Source of the DNA: an uncultured Verrucomicrobiota bacterium
GTDB lineage: Bacteria; Verrucomicrobiota; Kiritimatiellia; RFP12; UBA1067
Length of the DNA: 8,362 nucleotides
Direction: 5' to 3'
NCBI GenBank assembly: GCA_946615875.1
Contig: CAMOIK010000090.1
Coordinates: forward strand, 1 to 8,362
The first letter of the stretch is position 1. Every line of letters starts with the position of its first letter. The position numbers were made by a program, and so were the translations under genes. This document shows, in pieces, positions 1 through 6,426 of this stretch. The notes beneath the pieces were generated by a model, which was given only the letters and a program-made list of their open reading frames with translations, was not told the origin of the DNA and did not search any database.

Positions 1-39
1 GGTGGTAAATTCGATATCTACAAGGCGAACGCGCCATGA
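1..39 (+). CDS. C-terminal end of an upstream gene (partial)
   Basis: The frame starting at base 1 reads GGKFDIYKANAP and stops at TGA 37-39. The gene's start lies outside the window. The composition looks like ordinary coding sequence, and the stop is followed by a GC hairpin and then by the promoter of the next gene, as expected for a gene end. Twelve residues are too few to assign a family. The call rests only on the reading frame and its position. Confidence 0.4.
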   Translation, partial: GGKFDIYKANAP

Positions 40-58
40 ACTAAATCACCATGAAAAT

Positions 59-76
59 CCGCCGCATTGGCGGCGG
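59..76. other. GC-rich hairpin between upstream gene and porin promoter
   Basis: CCGCCGC (59-65) pairs perfectly with GCGGCGG (70-76) around the tetraloop ATTG. It lies 20 nt after the putative upstream stop and 9 nt before the porin -10 hexamer, so it covers the place where a -35 element would be. No T-run follows on the plus strand; on the minus strand it is followed by ATTTT. It may be the 3' end structure of the upstream transcript, but a canonical intrinsic terminator is not supported. Confidence 0.4.
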
Positions 77-82
77 GAAAAA

Positions 83-91
83 TGGTATAAT
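83..91 (+). promoter_or_regulatory. Extended -10 promoter of the porin-symporter operon
   Basis: TGGTATAAT is a perfect TGn extended -10 element with consensus hexamer TATAAT at 86-91. No good -35 box is found 16-18 nt upstream, because that space is a GC hairpin; this is typical of extended -10 promoters. Transcription would start near 98, giving a leader of about 43 nt before the ATG at 141. The 13 bases ATGGTATAATATG (82-94) recur exactly at the minus-strand promoter at 8281-8293. Confidence 0.65.
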
Positions 92-130
92 ATGCGCGAC
101 CTGCTATGCGGGGAATGACAATGCCATGAA

Positions 131-134
131 AGGA
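131..134 (+). promoter_or_regulatory. Shine-Dalgarno of the porin gene, deciding its start
   Basis: AGGA lies 6 nt before ATG 141, a normal spacing. The frame is also open from ATG 51 and ATG 126. ATG 51 lies upstream of the promoter, and ATG 126 has only a weak GGGG stretch about 10 nt away. ATG 141 also begins a textbook signal peptide. Confidence 0.6.
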
Positions 135-140
135 CGACAA

Positions 141-1535
141 ATGAAGAGGACAACATTGCTCGGAGCGCTCTGCCTTTCACTCGGCGCCGCGGCCGCGGCG
201 GAGCCGCCGCCCGGCGCCGGCGATGACGAGGGCGGCGCCTTCAGGTTCAACGCGGGCGCCGACCTGCGGGTCAGGCAGGAGATACACCACAACGCGCCTG
301 CCGCCACGGGCGGCGTGCTGGGGAAGCCCGGCGTTTACCGCGGGAAGACGAAGAACCAGTTCCGCTTCCGTCCGGACGTATGGATGGAGCTGCGCATGGG
401 CGACGACTGGCGGATATACACCCGCGTCAGCGACGAGTTCCGCTACGGCGTGGTGCAGCGCACGAAAAACCAGGAGTGGCCGTGCGAGGCCGTCCTGGAC
501 AACCTCTACGTCGAGGGCAAGGGGCTTTTCGACGGTTTCATAGATTTCCGCGCCGGCCGCCAGGACCTCTACAGGCTCTACGGCCTCGACCACATTTTCG
601 TGGACGGCACTCCCGGCGACGGCTCCATGACGACCTACGCCGACATGGTGAACCTGGCGCTCCACGTTGACGAGAAGAGCTGGATCGACCTCTTCGCGCT
701 CTACAACGCCGACCAGGAGGAGCTGCGCTGGGGCACGAAGCGCAGCCGCCATCTTTCCAAGACGGGCTATGGGCGCGGCGAACGCGAGATGGACGACTGG
801 GGCTTCGGCGCGATCTGGAACTCGCGTGCGGGGCTGATGGACTACCAGCTCTTCTGGATACAGAAGGATACCGCCTCGTACCGCCGCGACGGCGAGAAGT
901 TCCCGCGCCGCCAGACGAATCTCGTGGGCACGAAACTGGTGCCGCACTGGACCGAAGAGTTCTCCACCCCGCTCGAACTGATGGGGCAGGTCGGCGCAAA
1001 CGGGCGGGACGACACGCTCGCCGCCTGGGCGGCCTACGCCGGCTTCGACTGGAAGAAGAAGACCGAGTCCACGTTCAAGCCTTTCTGGAACGGCGGCATC
1101 CTTTTCCTGAGCGGCGACAAGGACTCCATCGACGAGGACGGCGGCCACGGCGCCTGGGATCCGATGTGGTATCGCGGAGTGGACGATTCCGAGATGTTTC
1201 TCTACGGCTCGCTCTACGGATGCGGCTGGTGGTCGAACCACATAGACCTCAAGACCGCGTTCGGCATGGAGTTCGGCTACCGCCACAAGGCGCAGGTCAT
1301 GGCCGGCCCGATATGGGCGCAGGAGCGCGACGGCGTAGGCGGCGGCGACGGGCGCTTCAAGGGTTTCCTCACGCAGCTCAGATACGACTTCCCGCTTTTC
1401 ATCGCCGACAAGAGCGAGGGCGGGCGCTTCGAGGTGTTCGGCCACGTCCTCGCGGAATTCTTCAACCCGGGCGACTACTTCGCCACGGACAAGCCTGCGT
1501 ACTTCCTCCGCTGGCAGATCGAGCTCCGCTTCTGA
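141..1535 (+). CDS. Outer-membrane beta-barrel, alginate-export-family-like porin
   Basis: This is probably a single-chain outer-membrane channel of 464 residues. Residues 1-20 form a signal peptide (MKRTT, a hydrophobic core, then an alanine run ending before EPPPG). The rest alternates polar and aromatic residues as in beta-strands, with many Trp, Tyr and Phe, and ends in WQIELRF: the terminal Phe is the usual barrel-assembly signal. GRQDLY at about 139-144, followed by a DG..TT.AD..NLAL stretch and an aromatic strand with DLFALYN, resembles the GRQ core of the alginate-export (AlgE-like) family. That family name is a fold label; the substrate is unknown. A BASS-family carrier starts 19 nt downstream, so the pair may form a two-membrane route for an organic anion or uronate (inference). 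A plain OprB/OprD-like porin is the main alternative. The barrel fold is firmer than the family. Confidence 0.65.
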   Translation: MKRTTLLGALCLSLGAAAAAEPPPGAGDDEGGAFRFNAGADLRVRQEIHHNAPAATGGVLGKPGVYRGKTKNQFRFRPDVWMELRMGDDWRIYTRVSDEFRYGVVQRTKNQEWPCEAVLDNLYVEGKGLFDGFIDFRAGRQDLYRLYGLDHIFVDGTPGDGSMTTYADMVNLALHVDEKSWIDLFALYNADQEELRWGTKRSRHLSKTGYGRGEREMDDWGFGAIWNSRAGLMDYQLFWIQKDTASYRRDGEKFPRRQTNLVGTKLVPHWTEEFSTPLELMGQVGANGRDDTLAAWAAYAGFDWKKKTESTFKPFWNGGILFLSGDKDSIDEDGGHGAWDPMWYRGVDDSEMFLYGSLYGCGWWSNHIDLKTAFGMEFGYRHKAQVMAGPIWAQERDGVGGGDGRFKGFLTQLRYDFPLFIADKSEGGRFEVFGHVLAEFFNPGDYFATDKPAYFLRWQIELRF

Positions 1536-1554
1536 GCGGACGGGAGGCTGGACG

Positions 1555-2532
1555 ATGGCGACTCGCATGCTCAAGGCGGCACAGAGGATTTCGGCGCTGC
1601 TGGCGAAATGGACCCCGCTGTTCGTTTCGCTGGCGGCGGTCGGCGCGTATTTCGCGCCCGGCGCGTTCGGCTGGGTGCGCGGCGACGTGCAGACCGCCGT
1701 GCTAGGCGTGATAATGCTGACGATGGGGATGACGCTGACCGGCGACGACTTCCGCGGCCTCGCGGCGAAGCCGCTCGACATCCTGATCGGTTCGCTTGCG
1801 CAGTTCTGCTTCATGCCGCTGATAGCGTGGACCTTGGTGCGTGTGGCGGGGATGCCGCGTGCGCTGGGCGTGGGCCTGATGCTCGTGGGGTGCTGCCCGG
1901 GCGGCGTATCCTCTAACATCATGAGCTTCCTCTGCAAGGGCGACGTGGCGTTCTCGGTGGGCCTCACGACGGTATCGACGCTGCTCGCCCCGCTCGCGAC
2001 GCCGCTCTTGATGCTGTGGCTGGCCGGCGAGAACGTGGATATCGACGCGGCTGGGATGTTCTCGTCTATTCTTCTCGTCACGCTGCTGCCTGTCGGCGCG
2101 GGCTTCGCGCTGAACACGCTGTTCGGGCGGCGCGCCGGCTACGGCGAGGCGATGAAGGTGATGCCAGGCGTCGCGGTGGTCGGGCTTGCGTGCATAGTCG
2201 GCGGCGTGGTCTCGGCGCACGGCGCGCGCTTTCTGGAGTCCGGCTGGCTGATATTCCTTGCTGTGTTTCTTCACAACGCGCTTGGGTACGTGCTTGGGTA
2301 CGCGGCGGGGGTGGCCGCGCGTTTCAACCGCCCGAAGCGGCGCACGGTCTCCATAGAGGTGGGGATGCAGAACGCCGGGCTCGCCACCGTCCTGGCCGGA
2401 CGCCATTTCCCGGCGATGCCCGAGGCGGCGCTCGCCTCCGCCGTGTCGTGCGTGTGGCATTCGGTGTCCGGCGCGATGCTCGCAGGCGTGTTCAACGCGC
2501 TGGACGCCATGGCGGCGCGCCGCCGCACTTGA
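1555..2532 (+). CDS. Bile acid:sodium symporter (BASS) family transporter
   Basis: This inner-membrane Na+-coupled carrier has 325 residues, normal for the BASS/SBF family. Many hydrophobic segments run from about residue 20 to 315. Family signatures are clear: MGMTLTGDDF (57-66), Q83, CCPGGVSSN (113-121, the first crossover with the sodium-binding Ser-Asn), GLTTVSTLLAP (136-146) and EVGMQNAGLA (268-277, the second crossover with Glu and Gln). These match the sodium-site residues known from bacterial ASBT homologues, so the protein looks functional. GGGAGG (1542-1547) lies 7 nt before the ATG. The 19-nt gap after the porin stop argues for cotranscription. Bacterial members carry steroids, pantoate, pyruvate or other organic anions; the sequence does not say which. 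The stop codon overlaps the -35 box of the next gene's promoter. Confidence 0.9.
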   Translation: MATRMLKAAQRISALLAKWTPLFVSLAAVGAYFAPGAFGWVRGDVQTAVLGVIMLTMGMTLTGDDFRGLAAKPLDILIGSLAQFCFMPLIAWTLVRVAGMPRALGVGLMLVGCCPGGVSSNIMSFLCKGDVAFSVGLTTVSTLLAPLATPLLMLWLAGENVDIDAAGMFSSILLVTLLPVGAGFALNTLFGRRAGYGEAMKVMPGVAVVGLACIVGGVVSAHGARFLESGWLIFLAVFLHNALGYVLGYAAGVAARFNRPKRRTVSIEVGMQNAGLATVLAGRHFPAMPEAALASAVSCVWHSVSGAMLAGVFNALDAMAARRRT

Positions 2533-2558
2533 CCCCGGAGAGCGGAATATGCTATAAT
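2529..2558 (+). promoter_or_regulatory. Near-consensus sigma-70-type promoter of the pfk operon
   Basis: TTGACC (2529-2534), an 18-nt spacer and TATAAT (2553-2558) match the housekeeping consensus closely, and TGC before the hexamer gives an extended -10 as well. The start should be near 2565, leaving a leader of about 26 nt. The -35 box includes the TGA stop (2530-2532) of the symporter gene, so the promoter begins inside the preceding coding sequence. It is the strongest promoter visible in the window. Confidence 0.8.
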
Positions 2559-2590
2559 ACGAACGTCTGCAGCGTATGGAAGAGGAATAA

Positions 2591-3838
2591 ATGAAGAAGG
2601 AAGAGAAACCGGCTCCGAAGACGGCTCGGCGGTGCCGCAACATGGTGATTGCGCAGTCTGGCGGGCCCTCCATGGTGATCAACGCCTCGTTGGTGGGCGC
2701 GGTCACCGCCGCGCAGAAGATGCGCCGCGAGGGCAAGGTGGGCAGGATATTCGGCGCCCGCCACGGCGTGGAAGGCATTCTGAAGGGCGACTACGCCGAC
2801 CTGACGCGCCTGGGCGCGGGCAAGGCGGCGGCGATCGCGCTCACGCCGTCCTCCGCGCTGGGCAGCTGCCGGCACAAGCCGGACGCCGCCGACTGCCGCG
2901 CCATCTTCGAGGAGTTCCGCCGCCGCGACGTCGGCTACTTCCTTTATATAGGCGGCAATGACTCGGCCGACGCCGCCCGTATCGTGGCGGAGGAGGCCGG
3001 GAAGGCCGGATACCCGCTCGTCGCCTACCACATACCCAAGACCATCGACAACGATCTGCGCAGCTGCGACCACACGCCGGGATACGGCTCCGCCGCGCGC
3101 TTCGTGGCCTCCGCGCTGATAGGCGACGACCTCGACAACCGCGCCCTTGGAGGCGTGAAGATCGACGTGATAATGGGGCGCGACGCCGGCTTCCTCGCTG
3201 CGGCGAGCGCGTTGGCGCGCCGGCGCCCGGACGACGGCCCGCATCTCATCTATCTCCCCGAAACGCCGTTCTCCGCCGACAGGTTCGTCAAGGACGTGAA
3301 GGCGGCGATGAAGAAGTTCGGCCGTTGCGTAGTCGCGGTCTCGGAGGGCATACGCGGCAAGGACGGCGTGCCGATCGGCGCGACCCTCGGCAGCGGCGAG
3401 AAGGATTCCCACGGCAACGTCCAGATGAGCGGGACCGGTGCCCTGGGCGACCATCTGGCCAGGATTCTCAAGGAGAAGGCCGGCGTGAAGCGCGTGCGCG
3501 CCGACACGTTCGGCTATCTGCAGCGCAGCTTCCCCGCGATGCAGAGCAAGACCGACCTTGCGGAGGCGCTCGGCGTCGGCGAAAGGGCGGTCGCGTTCGC
3601 CTGCATGGCGGCGGAGGGCGCCGCCGGGGCGCCAGCGGCCGGCACGGTCGGCATCCGCCGCAAGGCGGGCAGGAAGTACGCGGTCGAGCTGGTCCCCCTG
3701 CCGATCCGCGAGGCGGCGAAGTTCACGCGTTCCGTGCCGAAGGAGTTCATCGCGAAGTCCGGCTGCGACGTGACTGCGGCGTTCATCGACTACGCCCGCC
3801 CGCTCGTCGGCGACCTCCCGGCGACGGAGATACTCTGA
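2591..3838 (+). CDS. Pyrophosphate-dependent 6-phosphofructokinase
   Basis: This cytoplasmic glycolytic enzyme of 415 residues interconverts fructose 6-phosphate and fructose 1,6-bisphosphate, probably with PPi as phosphoryl donor. Motifs in order: SGGPS (23-27), YIGGNDS (119-125), PKTIDNDL (149-156, catalytic Asp region), MGRDAG (195-200), PETPF (223-227), SEGIRGKDG (251-259) and RADTFGYLQR (303-312, sugar-phosphate side). In ATP enzymes the donor loop reads GGDGS and the catalytic loop PGTIDND; here GGNDS has Asp in place of the Gly that leaves room for ATP, and Lys replaces the Gly of PGT. Both changes mark PPi enzymes. Such an enzyme is reversible and saves ATP, common in anaerobes. A GGAAGAGGA purine run (2579-2587) ends just before the ATG at 2591. 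The first 17 residues are a basic, non-conserved tail. It is the first gene of a same-strand run that includes lysA and asd. Confidence 0.92.
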   Translation: MKKEEKPAPKTARRCRNMVIAQSGGPSMVINASLVGAVTAAQKMRREGKVGRIFGARHGVEGILKGDYADLTRLGAGKAAAIALTPSSALGSCRHKPDAADCRAIFEEFRRRDVGYFLYIGGNDSADAARIVAEEAGKAGYPLVAYHIPKTIDNDLRSCDHTPGYGSAARFVASALIGDDLDNRALGGVKIDVIMGRDAGFLAAASALARRRPDDGPHLIYLPETPFSADRFVKDVKAAMKKFGRCVVAVSEGIRGKDGVPIGATLGSGEKDSHGNVQMSGTGALGDHLARILKEKAGVKRVRADTFGYLQRSFPAMQSKTDLAEALGVGERAVAFACMAAEGAAGAPAAGTVGIRRKAGRKYAVELVPLPIREAAKFTRSVPKEFIAKSGCDVTAAFIDYARPLVGDLPATEIL

Positions 3839-3842
3839 ACAT

Positions 3843-3865
3843 GGCGGCGCCGGAGACGCGCCGCC
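3843..3865 (+). other. 8-bp perfect GC hairpin between pfk and the AI-2E-family gene
   Basis: GGCGGCGC (3843-3850) pairs with GCGCCGCC (3858-3865) across a 7-nt loop. It begins 4 nt after the pfk stop and has no T-run after it, so it is not a standard intrinsic terminator. It may protect the pfk message from 3' decay, mark a processing site, or partly reduce read-through into the downstream genes. Confidence 0.55.
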
Positions 3866-3896
3866 GGACAGGCACAAAGGCGACTGCGAGGCATCG

Positions 3897-5000
3897 ATGG
3901 CAGGCATGACCGATTTGCAGAAGAAGACGGTGGCGGCGGGCGCGACCATGCTCGCGATCGCGCTCGTCGTCGCATTCGTTTCGTTTCTTGGGTGGGGCGT
4001 GATCAAGCTGCTCTCGTTCGTTTCGGCGGCGATAGTCCCTGTGGTGGTGGGCTTCTTCCTCTCGCTTTTCTTCAAGCCGTACTACGGCCTGTGGCTGCGC
4101 ATAGTCCGCAACCCCACGCTGGCGCTGCTCAGCATGCTCGCCACGATCGTCGTGCCGCTGTCGTTCTTCTTCTGGCACGCCGGCTCCATAGCGACCGAGC
4201 AGATCAGCAACTTCATCGAGCAGGGGCCGGCGCTGGTCGCCAAGGTGACGGAGTGGTTCAACACCACGTTCCCGCGCGCCCGCGCCCTGCTGGACAGGCT
4301 GGGCGTGCCTTACGCCGACATGCTGAACATATACGGGAACCTTGGGAGCTACGGCAAGGCGGCCCGTCTGGCGGGGACCAGCGCCCTGGAGTGCCTCTCC
4401 ACGCTAGCGACGGTGTTCGTGTCGCTGATATTCTTCGTCTTTTTCCTGACGTCGCGCCAGCGTTCCGGCGAGGACATAGTCGAGGAGATGCCGTTCCTCA
4501 AGCCGGAGACGCGGCGGTTCGTCGCCGAGCAGATCGACGCCTTCACCGGCATACTGGTTTCGTTCTTCCAGCGGCAGACGCTCATCTGCCTCATCGAGGG
4601 CGTCATGTACGGGACGGGTTTCGCGCTCGTCGGCCTGCCATACGGCTTCATGATCGGTTTCGCGCTGGGCGCGCTCAACCTGATACCCCTCTTCGGTTCG
4701 CTCGTATGCCTGCCCATGGCGCTGCCGCTGGCGTATTTCGGGCAGGGCGGGTCGGCGACGCGTCTTGTGATGGTGCTGGCCGTGTGGGCCGTCGGGCAGG
4801 TCGCGGACGGCTATCTGATAACGCCGCGCATCCAGGGCAACAAGACCGGGCTTGGCTACGCCGGCGTGGTGTTCAGCTTCTTTTTCTGGGCCACCGTCCT
4901 CGGCCCAATGCTGGGGATGCTGCTCGCCATACCGTTTTCGGCGTTCTGGACCGTCCTGTGGAGGGCGCTCAAGTCGAAATACATCAAGCCGGTAGTGTGA
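3897..5000 (+). CDS. AI-2E/PerM family membrane transporter
   Basis: This is a 367-residue polytopic inner-membrane protein of the AI-2E transporter family (formerly UPF0118; PerM/TqsA relatives), of normal family length. Hydrophobic segments lie at about 14-58 (two), 75-93, 168-184, 227-246, 250-282, 288-300 and 322-355. A soluble stretch at about 95-165 separates the N-terminal pairs from the core, as usual for the family. Typical motifs are NLIPLFG (261-267) and DGYLITPRIQGNKTGL (304-319). Members include autoinducer-2 exporters and Na+/H+ antiporters, so the substrate cannot be named. GAGG (3888-3891) is 5 nt before ATG 3897; ATG 3906 (Met4) is an alternative. It lies 58 nt after pfk, beyond a hairpin, and probably shares its transcript. 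No functional tie to glycolysis or lysine synthesis is evident. Confidence 0.88.
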   Translation: MAGMTDLQKKTVAAGATMLAIALVVAFVSFLGWGVIKLLSFVSAAIVPVVVGFFLSLFFKPYYGLWLRIVRNPTLALLSMLATIVVPLSFFFWHAGSIATEQISNFIEQGPALVAKVTEWFNTTFPRARALLDRLGVPYADMLNIYGNLGSYGKAARLAGTSALECLSTLATVFVSLIFFVFFLTSRQRSGEDIVEEMPFLKPETRRFVAEQIDAFTGILVSFFQRQTLICLIEGVMYGTGFALVGLPYGFMIGFALGALNLIPLFGSLVCLPMALPLAYFGQGGSATRLVMVLAVWAVGQVADGYLITPRIQGNKTGLGYAGVVFSFFFWATVLGPMLGMLLAIPFSAFWTVLWRALKSKYIKPVV

Positions 5001-5015
5001 GTCCGGAAGAGGCTC

Positions 5016-5077
5016 GAACTCCGAGCCCGAACACCGAGACCCGAACTCCGAACACCGAGACACGAGACACCAACACA
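5016..5077 (+). repeat. Degenerate heptamer tandem repeat in the lysA leader
   Basis: Nine consecutive units of about 7 nt run to one base before the lysA ATG: GAACTCC, GAGCCC (one base short), GAACACC, GAGACCC, GAACTCC, GAACACC, GAGACAC, GAGACAC, CAACACA. The consensus is GARMMCC. The 14-mer CCGAACACCGAGAC occurs exactly at 5027-5040 and 5048-5061, three units apart. The array fills most of the 78-nt spacer between the AI-2E-family gene and lysA, is almost free of T, and has no Shine-Dalgarno. Confidence 0.8.
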
Positions 5078-5078
5078 T

Positions 5079-6350
5079 ATGAGAAAACTGCCTTTCACCA
5101 GAGAGAAGCTGGATGAGATCGCGGCGAAGTGGCCGACCCCGTTCCACATATACGACGAGAAGGCGATGCGAGACAACGCCCGCCGTCTGCGCAAGGCGTT
5201 CGCATGGAACAAGGGCTTCCGCGAATACTTCGCCGTCAAGGCCGCCCCCAACCCGCACTTGATGAAGGTGCTCAAGGATTTCGACTTCGGCAGCGACTGC
5301 TCGTCCATGGCGGAGCTCGTGCTCGCGGAGAAGGTGGGCAACGTCGGCGAGTCGATCATGTTCACCTCCAACGACACGCCCGCCGAGGAGTTCAGGAAGG
5401 CGTGGGAGCTCGGGGCGATCATCAACCTCGACGACATCACCCACTGGGACTTCCTGCTCGATGCCTGCCTGCCGGGCCGGGACGCCGCCGGGCAGCTGGC
5501 CGGGCGCGTGATGTGCTGCCGCTACAACCCCGGCCCCTTGAAAGGGGGCAACGCCATCATCGGCAAGCCGGAGGAGGCGAAATACGGTTTCACGCGCGAG
5601 CAGCTGTTCGCGTGCTACGAGAAGATGAAGGCGGCGGGCGTGAAGCGCTTCGGCCTGCACACGATGGTCGCCTCCAACGAACTCGACCCCGAATACATCA
5701 TCGACACGGCGAAGATGCTCTTCTCCCTCGCGCGCGAAATCCACGAGAAGACCGGCATCGACTTCGAATTCGTGAACATCGGCGGCGGCATCGGCATCCC
5801 CTACAGGCCGGAGCAGAAGGCGATGGACTTCGAGTACGTGTCCGCCGGCATCCAGCGCGCCTACGACGAGCTGGTGACGGGCGGCGGCATGAAGCCGCTC
5901 AGGCTCTACATGGAGTGCGGCAGGTGCATCACCGGGCCTTACGGCTACCTGGTGGCGAAAGTCCGCCACGTGAAGAACACCTACCGCCTGTATGCCGGGC
6001 TGGACGCCTGCATGTCCAACCTCATGCGTCCGGCCCTCTACGGCGCATACCACGAGATCGTGGTGCCCGGCAAGGAGGATTCGACCGAGACGAGCGTCTA
6101 TGACGTGACGGGTTCGCTCTGCGAGAACAACGACAAGTTCGCGATCCAGAGGGTTCTGCCCGTGCTGGAGCGCGGCGACTTCGTCGTGATCTGCGACGCC
6201 GGCGCCCACGGCCACGCCATGGGCTTCCAGTACAACGGCAAGCTCCGTTCCGCGGAACTCCTCCTCGGGCCGGACGGCTCGGTGCGCGAGATCCGCCGCG
6301 CCGAGACGCTGGACGACTACTTCGCCACGCTCGACTTCGGCGCGCTCTAG
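5079..6350 (+). CDS. lysA: Diaminopimelate decarboxylase
   Basis: This cytoplasmic PLP enzyme (fold type III, alanine-racemase-like barrel plus C-terminal beta domain) has 423 residues and converts meso-diaminopimelate to lysine. Visible features: TPFHIYD (20-26), YFAVKA with PLP-binding K54 (50-55), GLHTMVASNEL with H194, the glycine-rich phosphate loop GGGIGIPY (235-242), MECGR (278-282), GSLCENND with catalytic C348 from the partner subunit and E349, and DAGAHGHAMGFQYN with Y385. The usual EPGR motif reads ECGR here. The start is fixed because conserved sequence begins by residue 20. No Shine-Dalgarno precedes it; the leader is a heptamer repeat. asd, an earlier step of the same pathway, follows 76 nt downstream. 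A carboxynorspermidine or other diamino acid decarboxylase is less likely given the CE..D and GGGIG motifs. Confidence 0.88.
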   Translation: MRKLPFTREKLDEIAAKWPTPFHIYDEKAMRDNARRLRKAFAWNKGFREYFAVKAAPNPHLMKVLKDFDFGSDCSSMAELVLAEKVGNVGESIMFTSNDTPAEEFRKAWELGAIINLDDITHWDFLLDACLPGRDAAGQLAGRVMCCRYNPGPLKGGNAIIGKPEEAKYGFTREQLFACYEKMKAAGVKRFGLHTMVASNELDPEYIIDTAKMLFSLAREIHEKTGIDFEFVNIGGGIGIPYRPEQKAMDFEYVSAGIQRAYDELVTGGGMKPLRLYMECGRCITGPYGYLVAKVRHVKNTYRLYAGLDACMSNLMRPALYGAYHEIVVPGKEDSTETSVYDVTGSLCENNDKFAIQRVLPVLERGDFVVICDAGAHGHAMGFQYNGKLRSAELLLGPDGSVREIRRAETLDDYFATLDFGAL

Positions 6351-6374
6351 GCCGTCCCCGCCCTCTCCCGGGCT

Positions 6375-6419
6375 TCTCAAACCTTTCAAACTTCACAAAC
6401 CCCCAAAACCTCTCAAACT
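6375..6419 (+). repeat. Degenerate nonamer tandem repeat in the asd leader
   Basis: Five 9-nt units in perfect register: TCTCAAACC, TTTCAAACT, TCACAAACC, CCCAAAACC, TCTCAAACT, followed by TCCCTCA and the ATG. The consensus is about TCTCAAACY. The array sits in a 54-nt tract (6373-6426) with no G at all, striking in such GC-rich DNA. It cannot contain a Shine-Dalgarno or an upstream NTG start codon. Confidence 0.85.
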
Positions 6420-6426
6420 TCCCTCA

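Noticed and set aside
51..140. An N-terminal extension of the porin from ATG 51
   Set aside because: This start lies upstream of the -10 element, and a 30-residue extension would precede a textbook signal peptide that starts at 141 behind a well-placed AGGA.
177..2117. A 646-codon open frame on the minus strand across the porin and symporter genes
   Set aside because: It runs antisense to two genes with clear family motifs, has no SD or promoter and a Val/Glu/Arg/Ala-rich composition typical of a GC-rich antisense frame, and contains no recognisable domain.
2552..4075. A 507-codon minus-strand open frame over the phosphofructokinase gene
   Set aside because: The plus-strand gene has complete catalytic motifs, a consensus promoter and an SD; the antisense product has no domain signature.
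5016..5077. CRISPR array or riboswitch before lysA
   Set aside because: Seven-nt units without spacers are not a CRISPR array, and the tract lacks the conserved helices of the lysine riboswitch.
4404..6389. A 661-codon minus-strand open frame across the AI-2E-family gene and lysA
   Set aside because: It is antisense to well-supported genes and arises from high GC depleting stop codons; the translation is charged and low-complexity without motifs.
6375..6426. The nonamer repeat as a coding repeat (it reads SQT FQT SQT PKT SQT in the lysA frame)
   Set aside because: It lies after the lysA TAG stop, and in the asd frame it contains no NTG start codon. The three-codon period is best treated as coincidence unless stop read-through is shown.
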